64,000 nucleotides of DNA from Asaia krungthepensis NRIC 0535. GTDB lineage: Bacteria; Pseudomonadota; Alphaproteobacteria; Acetobacterales; Acetobacteraceae. The notes below the pieces were generated by a model. The model was not told the DNA's origin. It did not search any database and worked only from the letters and a program-made list of their open reading frames with translations. This document shows, piece after piece, positions 36,316-46,315 of the stretch (positions within the stretch are counted from its first letter, which is position 1; each line of letters opens with the position of its first letter). The stretch spans positions 57,034 to 121,033 of the forward strand of contig NZ_BAPV01000014.1 of the NCBI RefSeq assembly GCF_025995175.1. Direction: 5' to 3'. A program made the position numbers and the translations under genes.

Positions 36316-39048
36316 TCAATAAAGCCCACCCATGCCAATGTCACCCTGTGGCTGGGCGTTGGGGGTCTGTTGTTTCTTCGGTGCACCGGAAGTCTCGGTA
36401 CCCGGCTCACCCAATCCGGCCTGGCTGGAAGCACCTGCCATGTCGGTTTCGGTGTCATACAGGTCCGTTCCGGTATCGGCGGCTGTGAGGGCTTCGGTAC
36501 CTGCACCGAAGCCGTGAAGCGCGATACTCATACCAGGCACCTGATCGGCCTTGAACCCGTCAACCGCCATCAGGCGGCCCGTGTCGTAACGCGCCAGCGT
36601 GACCCCCTCGGGCACACGGAAGCGCAGTTCAGGGCGGCCCTCAAGCGCCACCTTCATGAACCGGTTCCAGATCGGACCGGCAATGCGGCCGCCAGTCTCG
36701 CTCTTGCCGAGCGATTGCGGCGTGTCGAAGCCAACCCAGACCACGGTGACAATATCAGGCGTAAAACCGGCAAACCAGGCATCGCGGAAATCCTGGCTCG
36801 TACCGGTCTTGCCCGCAATCTCGCGCGTGATTCCCTGCCCGGCAATCGTTCCTGTGCCACGTTTGATCACGTCCTGCATCATGGCCGTGATCTGGTAGGT
36901 ACTCGCTGCACTGGCTACCTGACGGCGCTTGTCCTGAAGCTGAGGGACCTCAATGCTTCCCGGCACCGGAACGGTTGGCTGGGCCGCCGGAGGGACGGCG
37001 GCCGCTATACCCGGGGTTGCAGCAGGCGGGGTGGCCGTGGGCGGTATTGCGGGGGCGATCACCGCTGTCTCGTTAGGCGCCTGCAACGTTGTACCCAACG
37101 TGAGCCCTTCGGGCTTCCACAACACGCTGCCATCGCGGTCCAGCACAGCGTCGATCAGAGAGGGTGTGACCAGCTTGCCTCCGGAAGCAATGGTGGCATA
37201 GGCCCCAGCCTCGCGCAGCACGGTTGTCTCGACCGCGCCCAGAGCCGCAGGGAGCACGTGAGGCATCTGATCGACAAGCCCGATCGAGATCGCCATGTCA
37301 GCCACGGATTTCATACCCAGATGGGCTGCGAGGCGAATCGTCACCAGATTGCGGCTTTCGCGCAAGGCGTCATGCAGGGTGGTCGGTCCCCAGTTATCCT
37401 CCTCATAGTTCTTCGGATGCCAGTCGCCATAGGAGACAGGCGCATCGTCGAATTTCTCGGAAGGGGGAATGCCCTGTTCCATGGCATCGAGATAAACGAA
37501 GGGCTTGAAGGATGACCCGGGCTGACGCAAAGCCTGCGTGGCACGGTTGAACTGGGATTCCTTGAACGACCAGCCGCCGACCATGGCCAGCACACGCCCG
37601 GTGCGCGCGTCGAGGCTGACGAGTGCCCCCTCGACCTTGGGCACCTGACGCACCGCGACACGCCCGGAATCGGCCTGGGGCTCGATCATGATCACATCGC
37701 CAGCAGCCAGCCCACCCGCGCTGCGCAGCCAGCCCAGATCCTTGGGCAGGACCTGCCCCTCCTGAGCGCTCCCCTGCGAGATCCAGCCTACGCGTCCCTG
37801 AGCGGGATTCAGCACCACGGCCAGACGCCACTGATCGATCATGCCTGCGGGTGCCGTGACGTCTTTCAGACCCGTCACCCAGCTTTCCCCCATAATCGCA
37901 TCATGCAGCTTCGCAACGGGGCCGCGCCAGCGGCTATGGGCGCGGTCATACTCCATCAATCCCTGGCGCAGGCTGAGGGTGGCGGCATCCTGAAGCTTGC
38001 GGTCGAGACTGGTATGGACCTCAAGCCCGCCCTGCATCGCACGATCGGGGCCATAACGGTCGATCAGTTGGCGGCGCACCTCACTGCCGAACCACTCAGC
38101 ATTGGGCAGCGGACCGAAGCGCACGGCATCATGGGGAATGAGGGGCTCTTTCTGCCCGGCCTCAGCGGCCTCATGCGAGATGGCGTGAATCTCCGCCATA
38201 CGGTCCAGCACCCAGTTACGCCGCTCAATGGCGCGCTCGGGATGGCGGTACGGGTTGTAATTGGCGGGTGATTTGGGCAACGCGCCCAGAAAAGCAGCCT
38301 CGGCATCGGTCAGCTGATCGAGCGGCTTGTTGAAATAGGTCTGTGCCGCCGCCGCCACGCCATAGGCGCCGTTTCCGAGATAGATACCGTTCAGATAGAT
38401 CTCGAGAATCTTGTCCTTGCTCAACGTCTGCTCGATCCGCAGGGCAAGGAGCGCTTCTTTTTCCTTGCGCTCCAGCGTGCGGGCATTGCTGTTGAGCAGC
38501 ATGTTGCGCGCGACCTGCTGGGTGATGGTCGAGGCACCGAGGGCACGCTTGCTGCGATGGGTGAGGTTCGTCAGCTCGGCGCGTATGATCGCCAGAGGGT
38601 CGAGACCGGCATGCGTGTAAAAGTTCTGATCCTCTGGCGCGATGAAGGCATTCTTGACGCGCTCGGGAATGGCATTGATCGGCACATAGATGCGCCTTTC
38701 AGCGGCCAGCTCGGCCATGATCCGGTCATCGCCCGTATAGATGCGGCTGACCGTGGGCGGCTGGTAGGTCTTGAGCGTATCCACGCTCGGCAGATCGAAA
38801 GCGATGCGTTCATACTGGTGCCAGACGAACAGGCCCGAGCCCGCCACGCCCACCAGAACGATACCCGCTGCAATGGCCAGCCCCTGACGCCACCGCCTGT
38901 AGCGCGGCCCTCTGGGAGGCTGGCGGCCGCCCTCAGGACCCCGGTGCCCCCCAAGGGGGGTGCGCCCGTTATTCCCGCCGCCGGATGCGACAGAAAACCA
39001 GAAAAGGGGAAACTCCGGTGAGGACAGGGCGGTAGAGGCGTGGATCAT
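36316..39048 (-). CDS. mrcA: Class A penicillin-binding protein 1A
   Basis: This bifunctional peptidoglycan synthase has 910 residues. After a Gly/Arg-rich cytosolic tail and a membrane anchor at about residues 57-78 comes the GT51 transglycosylase domain (EDQNFYTHAGLD, RALGASTITQQVARNMLL, KEKEALLALRIEQTLSKDKI). A transpeptidase domain follows with SSFKPF (SxxK), RESRN (SxN) and AGKTGTSQ (KTG). A Pro/Ala-rich segment (ATPPAATPGIAAAVPPAAQP) is inserted within the transpeptidase half, between RDGSVLWKPEG and VASAASTYQITAMMQDVIKR, which is unusual. The mrcA-prfB order is common in alphaproteobacteria. Confidence 0.95.
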   Translation of the reverse strand: MIHASTALSSPEFPLFWFSVASGGGNNGRTPLGGHRGPEGGRQPPRGPRYRRWRQGLAIAAGIVLVGVAGSGLFVWHQYERIAFDLPSVDTLKTYQPPTVSRIYTGDDRIMAELAAERRIYVPINAIPERVKNAFIAPEDQNFYTHAGLDPLAIIRAELTNLTHRSKRALGASTITQQVARNMLLNSNARTLERKEKEALLALRIEQTLSKDKILEIYLNGIYLGNGAYGVAAAAQTYFNKPLDQLTDAEAAFLGALPKSPANYNPYRHPERAIERRNWVLDRMAEIHAISHEAAEAGQKEPLIPHDAVRFGPLPNAEWFGSEVRRQLIDRYGPDRAMQGGLEVHTSLDRKLQDAATLSLRQGLMEYDRAHSRWRGPVAKLHDAIMGESWVTGLKDVTAPAGMIDQWRLAVVLNPAQGRVGWISQGSAQEGQVLPKDLGWLRSAGGLAAGDVIMIEPQADSGRVAVRQVPKVEGALVSLDARTGRVLAMVGGWSFKESQFNRATQALRQPGSSFKPFVYLDAMEQGIPPSEKFDDAPVSYGDWHPKNYEEDNWGPTTLHDALRESRNLVTIRLAAHLGMKSVADMAISIGLVDQMPHVLPAALGAVETTVLREAGAYATIASGGKLVTPSLIDAVLDRDGSVLWKPEGLTLGTTLQAPNETAVIAPAIPPTATPPAATPGIAAAVPPAAQPTVPVPGSIEVPQLQDKRRQVASAASTYQITAMMQDVIKRGTGTIAGQGITREIAGKTGTSQDFRDAWFAGFTPDIVTVVWVGFDTPQSLGKSETGGRIAGPIWNRFMKVALEGRPELRFRVPEGVTLARYDTGRLMAVDGFKADQVPGMSIALHGFGAGTEALTAADTGTDLYDTETDMAGASSQAGLGEPGTETSGAPKKQQTPNAQPQGDIGMGGLY

Positions 39049-39270
39049 GAAATCAGGCTAGCATTCTCTTGCCGCTTCGTCGCCCCCCTCTCCCACCTCA
39101 GGGGTGTTGCGGAAGCTTGGCAGCACAAGCGCGCAGAAAAGGACCATGAGTAAGCCCTTTTCCGCCGCGTGCCAAAACCTGTGCCCCTGGGAAGAACGAG
39201 CGGCCGCCCCTCAAGCAAGAGGCAGAAACGTCTCAGTTCAAGCCTCCAGTCTCTAGGGTGAGGTCTGCCC

Positions 39271-41091
39271 TCAGCTTACCCGGATGGAGGGGGTGACCGG
39301 GGCTTCCTCGAGCGAATAAGGCCCGGCTGAAACGATCTCGATCGACAGGAGGCGATGCTCGCTGCCGTCATCGGGAGGAAGTGAAAGGAAAGCGTCACCC
39401 GCGGTCCAGCGTGCCGTGTCATTCACGCGAGCATGCCACCCGCGGAATTCCTGATGGGTCAGATGATCGCGGATTTCGTTGATGGAGCCCGAAGCGAAAT
39501 AGAGGATTTGCCCGACTTCCACACCCAGATGGCGTCTGTCATCCACAAAAGGACCGATCATGTCGCAAGGGCGGGACACACGGGACCGGATGGATACCGA
39601 CCGGGCAGCAGAAGGCAGGATGAAGACATGCTTTGTGCCCGCAACACGCACAGGGCGTAGAACCGTTCCGTCATTGCATTCCAGATGCAGGCCGGCTTCA
39701 TGGGTCACTGCGGGCCCTTTCCGGTCGCTCAACCCGGCGCGGGTGGCAATGGCTTTCCAGGCAGCTTCGATCGTCTCCCGGTCGCGTGCGAGGGGCGCTG
39801 CGGCGTCTTCACACCAGTCGAGCTTCCTGGTGGCGATGCCAGGGGCGCTGGACTGACAGTCATACAGGGCGCGATTACCGGTATCGAGATAGCTCTCCGA
39901 CGGTGCTCCTTCCGCAAGAACCACTGAATGCGCTTCGGTCTCGAAATGGAAGTAGTCGAAAGCTACCTGCTTCCGATCGAAGGCGATGGAATAACCGTTC
40001 ACGAGCTGCCGAGCAGGAATGAAACGCCCGTCGATCAGCATGCAGTGTTCAGCCGTCACATACAGGTCGCGCTCTGGCACGATTCCATCAAGCGCCCCTC
40101 GGCAAATGCGTACGGGATAACCGGCACGGTCATCTTCAAGCTGGGTATCGACCGTGCAATGGCCGCGCCCGGTCCAGGTGACACGACGGGTGACCTCCTC
40201 TCCGTCAACGATCGCAATGACCGTATCACCTGTTTTGAGGCGCTCCACTTCCACCTCGCCAGAAGGCGTGCGGATGCGCGTGCCCGCGAGATAACAGGCC
40301 ACCAGCACCACACCCGATGCTGAATCGAGGAAAATTGCCCCGCTATTGCCGATCCCCGCAATGTTGAGAGTGAGGGTCGAACCGTTGGTCAGGGTGATCT
40401 GCATCACGTCGCCGCTCTTGTTGACGGCAGCAATCTGGCTCTTCGACACGCCCGCAATGGTGATCCGGTCCGACAGATTCTCATTGGCGCCATTGAAACC
40501 CGTGATCATGGTCGTCGGAAGAGCTCCTGCCGTGACGGTCATTTCGGCGTAGCCGTCCCCCGCCAGGCTAAGCGTCCCACCGACCGTGCCGTTCAGTACG
40601 GCCGAGCCACCAGCCTGCACGTTGACAGTACCGACAATCTCACCCCCTCCCGAGATGGCGATTGTCGCACCGGACCCGACGGTACGATCGTGAGCAGCAC
40701 CGGCATAGACCTTCTCCAGGGCGCCCTGGCCGGTAAGGGTCCCACCGGAAATATAACCTGAATTGGTGATCGTGCCTGTAAGGAGCGTACCGTTGCCGCA
40801 TTTGAGATAAGCGCCATCATCTACGGAGCTTTCTGAAACTGTCCCACCACCGGTGACAAGGACGTTCGCGTTTCCACCGATATGCGAACTGACAATCTTG
40901 CCTGAACCGTTGACCGTGACCCCGCCACCATTGATGGACTCGCCTTGAATCAGACCGCCATCATTCACCGTGACCAGGCAATTGGTGATCGATCCATACC
41001 AGAGAGCCCCACCCCCCTCCACGATAATCGTCATGCCGTTCCACGGGTAGGTATTACTGACACCAGAGGAGATGATTGTTGGATTCGGCAT
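39271..41091 (-). CDS. Hint-domain protein with strand-loop-strand repeats (first copy)
   Basis: This 606-residue protein has no signal peptide. The first 250 residues are Gly/Thr/Ser/Val-rich repeats of the autotransporter strand-loop-strand type (GGTVSESSVDDGAYLKCGNG; GGGEIVGTVNVQAGGSAVLN). From C266 a Hint_2-type domain follows: CYLAGTRIRTPSGEVEVERL, then DLYVTAEHCMLIDGRFIPAR with H349, then ESYLDTGNRALYDC. A conserved C-terminal region of about 200 residues ends the protein. Hint domains can self-cleave; here the active Cys and the H are present, but no classic C-terminal splice junction is seen. AGAGGA lies before the ATG. Role unknown, probably surface or matrix. Confidence 0.85.
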   Translation of the reverse strand: MPNPTIISSGVSNTYPWNGMTIIVEGGGALWYGSITNCLVTVNDGGLIQGESINGGGVTVNGSGKIVSSHIGGNANVLVTGGGTVSESSVDDGAYLKCGNGTLLTGTITNSGYISGGTLTGQGALEKVYAGAAHDRTVGSGATIAISGGGEIVGTVNVQAGGSAVLNGTVGGTLSLAGDGYAEMTVTAGALPTTMITGFNGANENLSDRITIAGVSKSQIAAVNKSGDVMQITLTNGSTLTLNIAGIGNSGAIFLDSASGVVLVACYLAGTRIRTPSGEVEVERLKTGDTVIAIVDGEEVTRRVTWTGRGHCTVDTQLEDDRAGYPVRICRGALDGIVPERDLYVTAEHCMLIDGRFIPARQLVNGYSIAFDRKQVAFDYFHFETEAHSVVLAEGAPSESYLDTGNRALYDCQSSAPGIATRKLDWCEDAAAPLARDRETIEAAWKAIATRAGLSDRKGPAVTHEAGLHLECNDGTVLRPVRVAGTKHVFILPSAARSVSIRSRVSRPCDMIGPFVDDRRHLGVEVGQILYFASGSINEIRDHLTHQEFRGWHARVNDTARWTAGDAFLSLPPDDGSEHRLLSIEIVSAGPYSLEEAPVTPSIRVS

Positions 41092-41385
41092 GGAAAAATC
41101 CTCTTATTGTTGAATTATTCCATAATTAAGATCACGATGTTTTGGTAATCGAAAGTTAATTGGTTATACCTCGTGTTAATAACCATCAAATATGACGTCT
41201 AATTGAATATTGGGTCTTATTGTTGCAAAGGTATAACGACTCTTATCAGGAAGAACTTCCTGCAATTCCGATCGCCCCGTGCGGTTTCTTATCCCTGAAG
41301 ACTCAAAGATATAGAGAAGATCGAGTGCTCCCACTCGCCCGAGACACGCAGACGGGAAATGGCAGCACTCGTCAAATCAGGGGCG

Positions 41386-42573
41386 TCAGGAAGAGGCAGC
41401 GCCTTGCACACCGACCTGCAACATGTAGAGCGCACTGCCCGCACACATGACGAGGTGATCCCGTTTGGGCCCGGCAAAGGTCAGATTGGAGCAGCCCTGC
41501 GGCAACCGGATACGGCCGAGCAGAACACCCTGCGGACTGAACACGAAAACACCGCACAGACCGAGCGGCCCGGTCACACCGCACCAGAGATTGCCGAACA
41601 CGTCGGCCCTGAAGCCATCCGGGTTCATCTGCGCCCCATGGAAGCGCATATCGGCGAAGATACGCCCGTTCGTCAGACTGTCGCCCTGTACGTCGAACAC
41701 ATGGATCGCCTGATCGCCGCCCTTCTTCTGTCCCGGCCCGGCGGGGGTCGAGGCAATATAAAGCTTCTTGAAATCAGGGGAAAAAGCCAGACCGTTGGGG
41801 CAGGTCACGTCTTTTTCGAGCAGCACGGCCTTGAGCGTACCATCGGGCGCAAGACGGAACACATGGTCCTGCTGACGACGCACACCACCGATATCGCCAA
41901 TCAGCTCACGACCGATCTTCCAGCGGATCCTGCCATCGGGATTGGTCGGGCCGCCGGGTTCATCCGCATGACCCTCTGAGATATTCGTGCCGTAGCCGGG
42001 ATCCGTGAACCAGACACTGCCATCGGGATGGGGCACGACATCGTTCGGCGAATTCAGGCCCTTGCCCTCGAACTTGTCAGCCAGGGTCGTGACGCTGCCA
42101 TCATGCTCGAAACGCACCACGCGACGGAAGAAGCCCTCACAGGTGATCAGCCGTCCCTGAAAATCGAAGCAGTTGCCATTGGCTGCATAGGAATCAGGAC
42201 GGAACTGCGTGACTTCGCCGGTTTCCCAAATGTAGCGCAGTGCCTTGGACTGAACGACATCGCTGAACACCAGATAGCGTCCCTCGCTGCTCCAGGCCGG
42301 TCCTTCTACCCAGTCGCCCTTGTCATAGATCCGGCGTATCGGCGCAGCGAAATAGGTCAAACCACTGAAGGACGGATCAAGCGCGATCACATCGGGGTCG
42401 GGGAAATAGGCTGGCCCGGCAGCAGCGCCCCACTGGCGGGGCGGCTGGCTGATCACGCTGGGTGGTGTTGCCACCGCATCGGACGCGGCACGCGCCGGGA
42501 TGGCGGCGCAGGCGGCTCCGCCCAAGGCTGTGGCGAGAAACCCTCTGCGAGCGAGGGGCGTCTTGAAGTCCAT
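41386..42573 (-). CDS. Exported SMP-30/gluconolactonase family protein
   Basis: This is a six-bladed propeller lactonase of the SMP-30/Gnl family (EGPAWSSEGRYLVFSDVVQS; SPNDVVPHPDGSVWFTDPGY; CPNGLAFSPDFKKLYIAS; FRADVFGNLWCG), with metal-site Glu and Asn/Asp residues in place. The start at 42573 gives an N-terminus with a twin-arginine-like motif ARRGFLATALGGAACA, so Tat or Sec export to the periplasm is expected. There it could open glucono-delta-lactone made by membrane glucose dehydrogenase. The frame extends 18 codons further upstream, without a signal-peptide look. Confidence 0.85.
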   Translation of the reverse strand: MDFKTPLARRGFLATALGGAACAAIPARAASDAVATPPSVISQPPRQWGAAAGPAYFPDPDVIALDPSFSGLTYFAAPIRRIYDKGDWVEGPAWSSEGRYLVFSDVVQSKALRYIWETGEVTQFRPDSYAANGNCFDFQGRLITCEGFFRRVVRFEHDGSVTTLADKFEGKGLNSPNDVVPHPDGSVWFTDPGYGTNISEGHADEPGGPTNPDGRIRWKIGRELIGDIGGVRRQQDHVFRLAPDGTLKAVLLEKDVTCPNGLAFSPDFKKLYIASTPAGPGQKKGGDQAIHVFDVQGDSLTNGRIFADMRFHGAQMNPDGFRADVFGNLWCGVTGPLGLCGVFVFSPQGVLLGRIRLPQGCSNLTFAGPKRDHLVMCAGSALYMLQVGVQGAASS

Positions 42574-42800
42574 CTTGTCGTCCTGTGACCATCTTGTGGG
42601 ATTGCATCCTAGACCGCAACGTTTCACGCCGCGTCACGGATGATGTTCGTTTTGTATCAAGTTATTGTCAGCAACCCCGGCCTGCCTCGCGCGTGACTGT
42701 GGCGTTCTGTAGTGAGTCGATCCGACGCATTGACTCTGCCCCGTCGGGCGGTGTCACCTGAACCGCATCATCTGTCGCCAGATCAAGGACCCGAGTTCTC

Positions 42801-44447
42801 ATGACATCTGTCAGCCCCCTCGCCGGCAAGACGCTGGACAAGAATGCCCTTGCCGATATCCCGGCCCTGATCAGCGCCTATTACAATCGCAAGCCGGATC
42901 CCTCTGTCGCGGCACAACGCGTCGCTTTCGGAACGTCGGGCCATCGTGGTTCCTCGCTGCATACGAGCTTCAACGAAAACCATATCCTCGCCGTCGCCGA
43001 GGCTATCTGCCGTTATCGCAAGGACAAGGGAATCGACGGTCCCCTGTTCATCGGGATCGACTCCCATGCACTCTCCGCCCCGGCGCAGCGCTCTGCCATC
43101 GAGGTCTTTGCGGCTCACGGTGTCGAGGTCCGCATCGATTGTCATGACCGCTTCACCCCGACACCGGTCGTGTCCCATGCCATTCTGACCTATAACAAGG
43201 GACGCAGCACCGGGCTTGCCGATGGCGTGGTCATCACCCCGTCGCATAACCCGCCCGTCGATGGTGGTTTCAAGTACAACCCTCCCCATGGCGGACCAGC
43301 CGATACCGACATCACCAAACTGGTGCAGGACCAGGCCAACGCCTTCCTGAGCGGAGGGCTCAAGGACGTGCATCGCCTGCCCTATGAGGAGGCCCGCAAG
43401 GCCGATTGCGTGCGCGGTCATGACTTTATCACGCCCTATGTGGATGATCTGGGCGCCGTGATCGATATGGATGCCATTCGCGGATCCAGCATCCGCATCG
43501 GCATCGATCCTCTGGGGGGTGCAGCACTCGATTACTGGCCGGCCATTCTCAAACGTTATGACCTGAAAGCCACCATTGTCAGCGATGAACTCGATCCGGC
43601 TTTCGGCTTCATGACCGCAGACTGGGACGGGCAGATCCGTATGGATTGCTCTTCCCCCTATGCCATGGCGCGACTGATCGGCATGGGGTCGCAGTTCGAC
43701 GTGGCTTTTGCCACCGATACGGATGCCGACCGTCATGGCATCGTCTCGCGCCCGGCCGGGTTGATGAACCCCAATCACTATCTCGCAGTGGCCATCTGGT
43801 ATCTGTTCAATAACCGTCCCGGCTGGAGTGCAGACGCGAAGATCGGCAAGACACTGGTCAGTTCCGCGCTGATCGACCGCGTGGCGGACAAGATCGGTCG
43901 CCAGGTCGTAGAGGTACCGGTCGGGTTCAAGTGGTTTGTCGATGGCCTGTACGATGGCACGCTGGGCTTCGGTGGCGAGGAAAGCGCTGGCGCGTCCTTC
44001 CTGCGTCGTGACGGAACCGTGTGGTCCACCGACAAGGACGGGCTGATTCTGGGTCTTCTTGCGGCTGAAATCACAGCCGTCACGGGCAAGACACCTGCCG
44101 AACACTATGCGGACCTCACCGCAGAGCTGGGAGCGCCTTTCTATCAGCGCATCGACGCCGCTGCGAATGCCGCCCAGAAAGCCATTCTTTCGAAGCTGAG
44201 CCCCGAGCAACTGCCTATGACCCATCTGGCAGGGGATGAGGTGCTTGCCAAGCTGACGCGGGCACCGGGCAATGACGCGCCTATCGGCGGACTGAAGGTC
44301 ACGACCGCCAATGGCTGGTTCGCCGCGCGTCCCTCAGGCACCGAAGATGTCTACAAGATCTATGCCGAGAGCTTCGTCAGCGAGGCCCATCTCAAGCAGA
44401 TCCAGAGCGACGCTCAGAAAGCGATCTCGGCTCTGTTCGACGCCTGA
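42801..44447 (+). CDS. pgm: Phosphoglucomutase (alpha-D-glucose phosphate-specific)
   Basis: Pgm interconverts glucose 1-phosphate and glucose 6-phosphate, feeding UDP-glucose, cellulose or exopolysaccharide synthesis. The 548-residue protein has the family blocks FGTSGHRGSSLHTSFNENHI, the phospho-serine loop VITPSHNPPVDGGFKYNPPH, the metal loop TDTDADRHGI and the sugar loop GGEESAGASFLRRDG, with ARPSGTEDVYKIYAESF binding phosphate at the end. It is transcribed alone and followed by a terminator. Confidence 0.96.
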   Translation: MTSVSPLAGKTLDKNALADIPALISAYYNRKPDPSVAAQRVAFGTSGHRGSSLHTSFNENHILAVAEAICRYRKDKGIDGPLFIGIDSHALSAPAQRSAIEVFAAHGVEVRIDCHDRFTPTPVVSHAILTYNKGRSTGLADGVVITPSHNPPVDGGFKYNPPHGGPADTDITKLVQDQANAFLSGGLKDVHRLPYEEARKADCVRGHDFITPYVDDLGAVIDMDAIRGSSIRIGIDPLGGAALDYWPAILKRYDLKATIVSDELDPAFGFMTADWDGQIRMDCSSPYAMARLIGMGSQFDVAFATDTDADRHGIVSRPAGLMNPNHYLAVAIWYLFNNRPGWSADAKIGKTLVSSALIDRVADKIGRQVVEVPVGFKWFVDGLYDGTLGFGGEESAGASFLRRDGTVWSTDKDGLILGLLAAEITAVTGKTPAEHYADLTAELGAPFYQRIDAAANAAQKAILSKLSPEQLPMTHLAGDEVLAKLTRAPGNDAPIGGLKVTTANGWFAARPSGTEDVYKIYAESFVSEAHLKQIQSDAQKAISALFDA

Positions 44448-44454
44448 TCTCTCA

Positions 44455-44494
44455 CGGACCTTTCTTCTGCTCAGGCTGAATAAAGGTCCGTTTC
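44455..44494 (+). terminator. Terminator after pgm
   Basis: The nine-base arms CGGACCTTT and AAAGGTCCG flank an 18-base loop and are followed by TTTCT. They lie seven bases past the pgm stop codon. Confidence 0.7.
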
Positions 44495-44827
44495 TGGAGG
44501 CAGGCTGCTGGTCTATCCTGCGCCCGCTTCGCCCCGTGTCGAAATGCCTTGATCAGCAATGACTTGGTCAGCAATCGTTGCCCTGGTCAGCGTTGCCAAC
44601 CTGCCCTGGCCAATCCGGTCGGGGCTCCGGGATCGCCGAACCACCGCCTGCCCCTCTGCGCCATGGTCGCGGAGATATGTGTTCCATGCCAGACTGCCCG
44701 TGAGGCCGGGCTTCCTGGCGGCGACGTCATCGCAGTACCTCGCAGGGCGGCAAGCGTGCCCATTGGATCGGCTATGCCGCACTGGCGTGCTGGTCAGAAC
44801 TCCCGCGAGACACAAGGAGATCCCGCA
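44495..44827. other. Leader region upstream of the alpha/beta hydrolase gene
   Basis: These 333 bases between the pgm terminator and the hydrolase ATG are open in the hydrolase frame from 44549, but that extension lacks family similarity and a signal peptide. I read it as an untranslated leader or promoter region. A local repeat of TGGTCAGC/TTGGTCAGC occurs near 44565-44590. Nothing else is supported. Confidence 0.5.
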
Positions 44828-46201
44828 ATGCGCCTCCCCTCCATGATCATTGGCCTTGGCCTGGCAGCCAGCATTGCCGCTGCTCAGGCCGCGCCCGCGC
44901 AGATTGCCGGGGACTGGCATGGCGTGATTTCCCTGCCACAGGGCCGGTCTCTGCCCATTATTCTCCATGTCGTCGTGAAGGGAGACCGGATCAAAGCCAC
45001 CCTCGACAGCCCCGCCCAGAACGGTTTTGGTCTTCCCGTGCAGGAAGCCAGCCTTGTCGGTGAGAGTCTGACCCTCGCGCTGCCAAAGCTCTCCGCCCGG
45101 TATGTCGCAACCCTGCACGAGCAGGCGCAGATATTGGACGGTCGCTGGTTTCAGGGTCCTGCCTCCCTGCCACTGATCCTGCATCACGGTACACAGGCCG
45201 TCGCCTCGCGCCCGCAGATCCCGCATCCGCCATTCCCCTATCGCAGTCTGGAAGTCGCATTCGATAACCCGGCAGGCCCGTCCCATCTAGCGGGCACCCT
45301 GACCCTGCCAGAGGGCAAGGGACCTTTTCCGGCGGTGCTGCTCATTACCGGCTCGGGCCTTCAGGATCGTGACGAGACGATCCTGGGACATAAACTTTTC
45401 CTGCTCTGGGCCGATACACTCACCCGGAAAGGCATAGCGGTGCTTCGCGTGGATGACAGACAACGAGGCGGATCTACAGGGCCGGTCACAAGCGCCACGA
45501 CAAAGGATTTCGCGGGGGATGTCGAGGCGGGGTTACGTTTTCTGCGCGACAATCCCGAAATCGATCCGAAACGCGTCGGGCTGATGGGCCATAGCGAAGG
45601 CGGGGAGATTGCCGCGATGATCGCGGCCCGGGACGACACTCTTGGCTTTATCGTGCTGCTTGAGGCGCCTCCGGTACCCGGTCGTCAGATCATGCTCGCC
45701 CAGAGGGACTGGGCCATGAAACAGCGCAAAGTCCCGCAGGCAATCGCCCGGGAAAGCGATCTCGATTTCGTTTCGATACTGGATGCCATGACGCCGGACC
45801 AGACCCAGCAGGAAGCCGATAAGGCCGCTGACGCAGTATGGAACCGACGCAAGGACATGACGACCGGGCTGCCCCCGGAGTTTCGCGTCCTCACAACGCC
45901 CGCCATACGCTTCATGGATCGCTACGACCCATCCTCCGACCTGTCGCGTGTACGCTGCCCGGTTTTCGCCGTAGTGGGCGAGAGGGACAGGCAAGTACCG
46001 CCTGACATCGCATTGCCTGCCCTGAGAAAGGCACTGGGAGGAAACAAGCAGGCAAGAATTATCGAGTTGCCGGGGCTCAATCATCTTCTGCAGAAAGCCG
46101 CAACCGGAGATTCCGGGGAGTATGGTACGATTGAGGAGGATATCGATCCGGGCGCACTCGCCGTGGTGACGGACTGGATCAGAAGCCAGACCGGCCAATG
46201 A
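44828..46201 (+). CDS. Exported alpha/beta hydrolase
   Basis: This 457-residue protein begins with a signal peptide (MIIGLGLAASIAAAQAAPAQ) and a beta-rich N-terminal domain of about 130 residues. An alpha/beta-hydrolase domain follows with the oxyanion region LLITGSGLQDRDE, the nucleophile elbow GLMGHSEGGEIAA, Asp in FAVVGERDRQ and His in LPGLNHLLQK. This layout is that of the periplasmic dienelactone hydrolase-like/peptidase S9-like esterases. The substrate is unknown. AAGGAG precedes ATG 44828 by nine bases. Confidence 0.88.
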   Translation: MRLPSMIIGLGLAASIAAAQAAPAQIAGDWHGVISLPQGRSLPIILHVVVKGDRIKATLDSPAQNGFGLPVQEASLVGESLTLALPKLSARYVATLHEQAQILDGRWFQGPASLPLILHHGTQAVASRPQIPHPPFPYRSLEVAFDNPAGPSHLAGTLTLPEGKGPFPAVLLITGSGLQDRDETILGHKLFLLWADTLTRKGIAVLRVDDRQRGGSTGPVTSATTKDFAGDVEAGLRFLRDNPEIDPKRVGLMGHSEGGEIAAMIAARDDTLGFIVLLEAPPVPGRQIMLAQRDWAMKQRKVPQAIARESDLDFVSILDAMTPDQTQQEADKAADAVWNRRKDMTTGLPPEFRVLTTPAIRFMDRYDPSSDLSRVRCPVFAVVGERDRQVPPDIALPALRKALGGNKQARIIELPGLNHLLQKAATGDSGEYGTIEEDIDPGALAVVTDWIRSQTGQ

Positions 46202-46315
46202 CTGCGGCAGATGACAAGCCCCTGACCGCGTTCGGACCGACCAAGAGACCGCTACGTCAGGGTGATACGATGCCCCGCCGGAAAAACGAGGCTGGCTGGG
46301 TCTGATCGCATCCGA

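Noticed and set aside
42783..44225. A 480-codon open frame antisense to pgm
   Set aside because: Pgm on the plus strand is unmistakable; the antisense frame has no recognisable domain.
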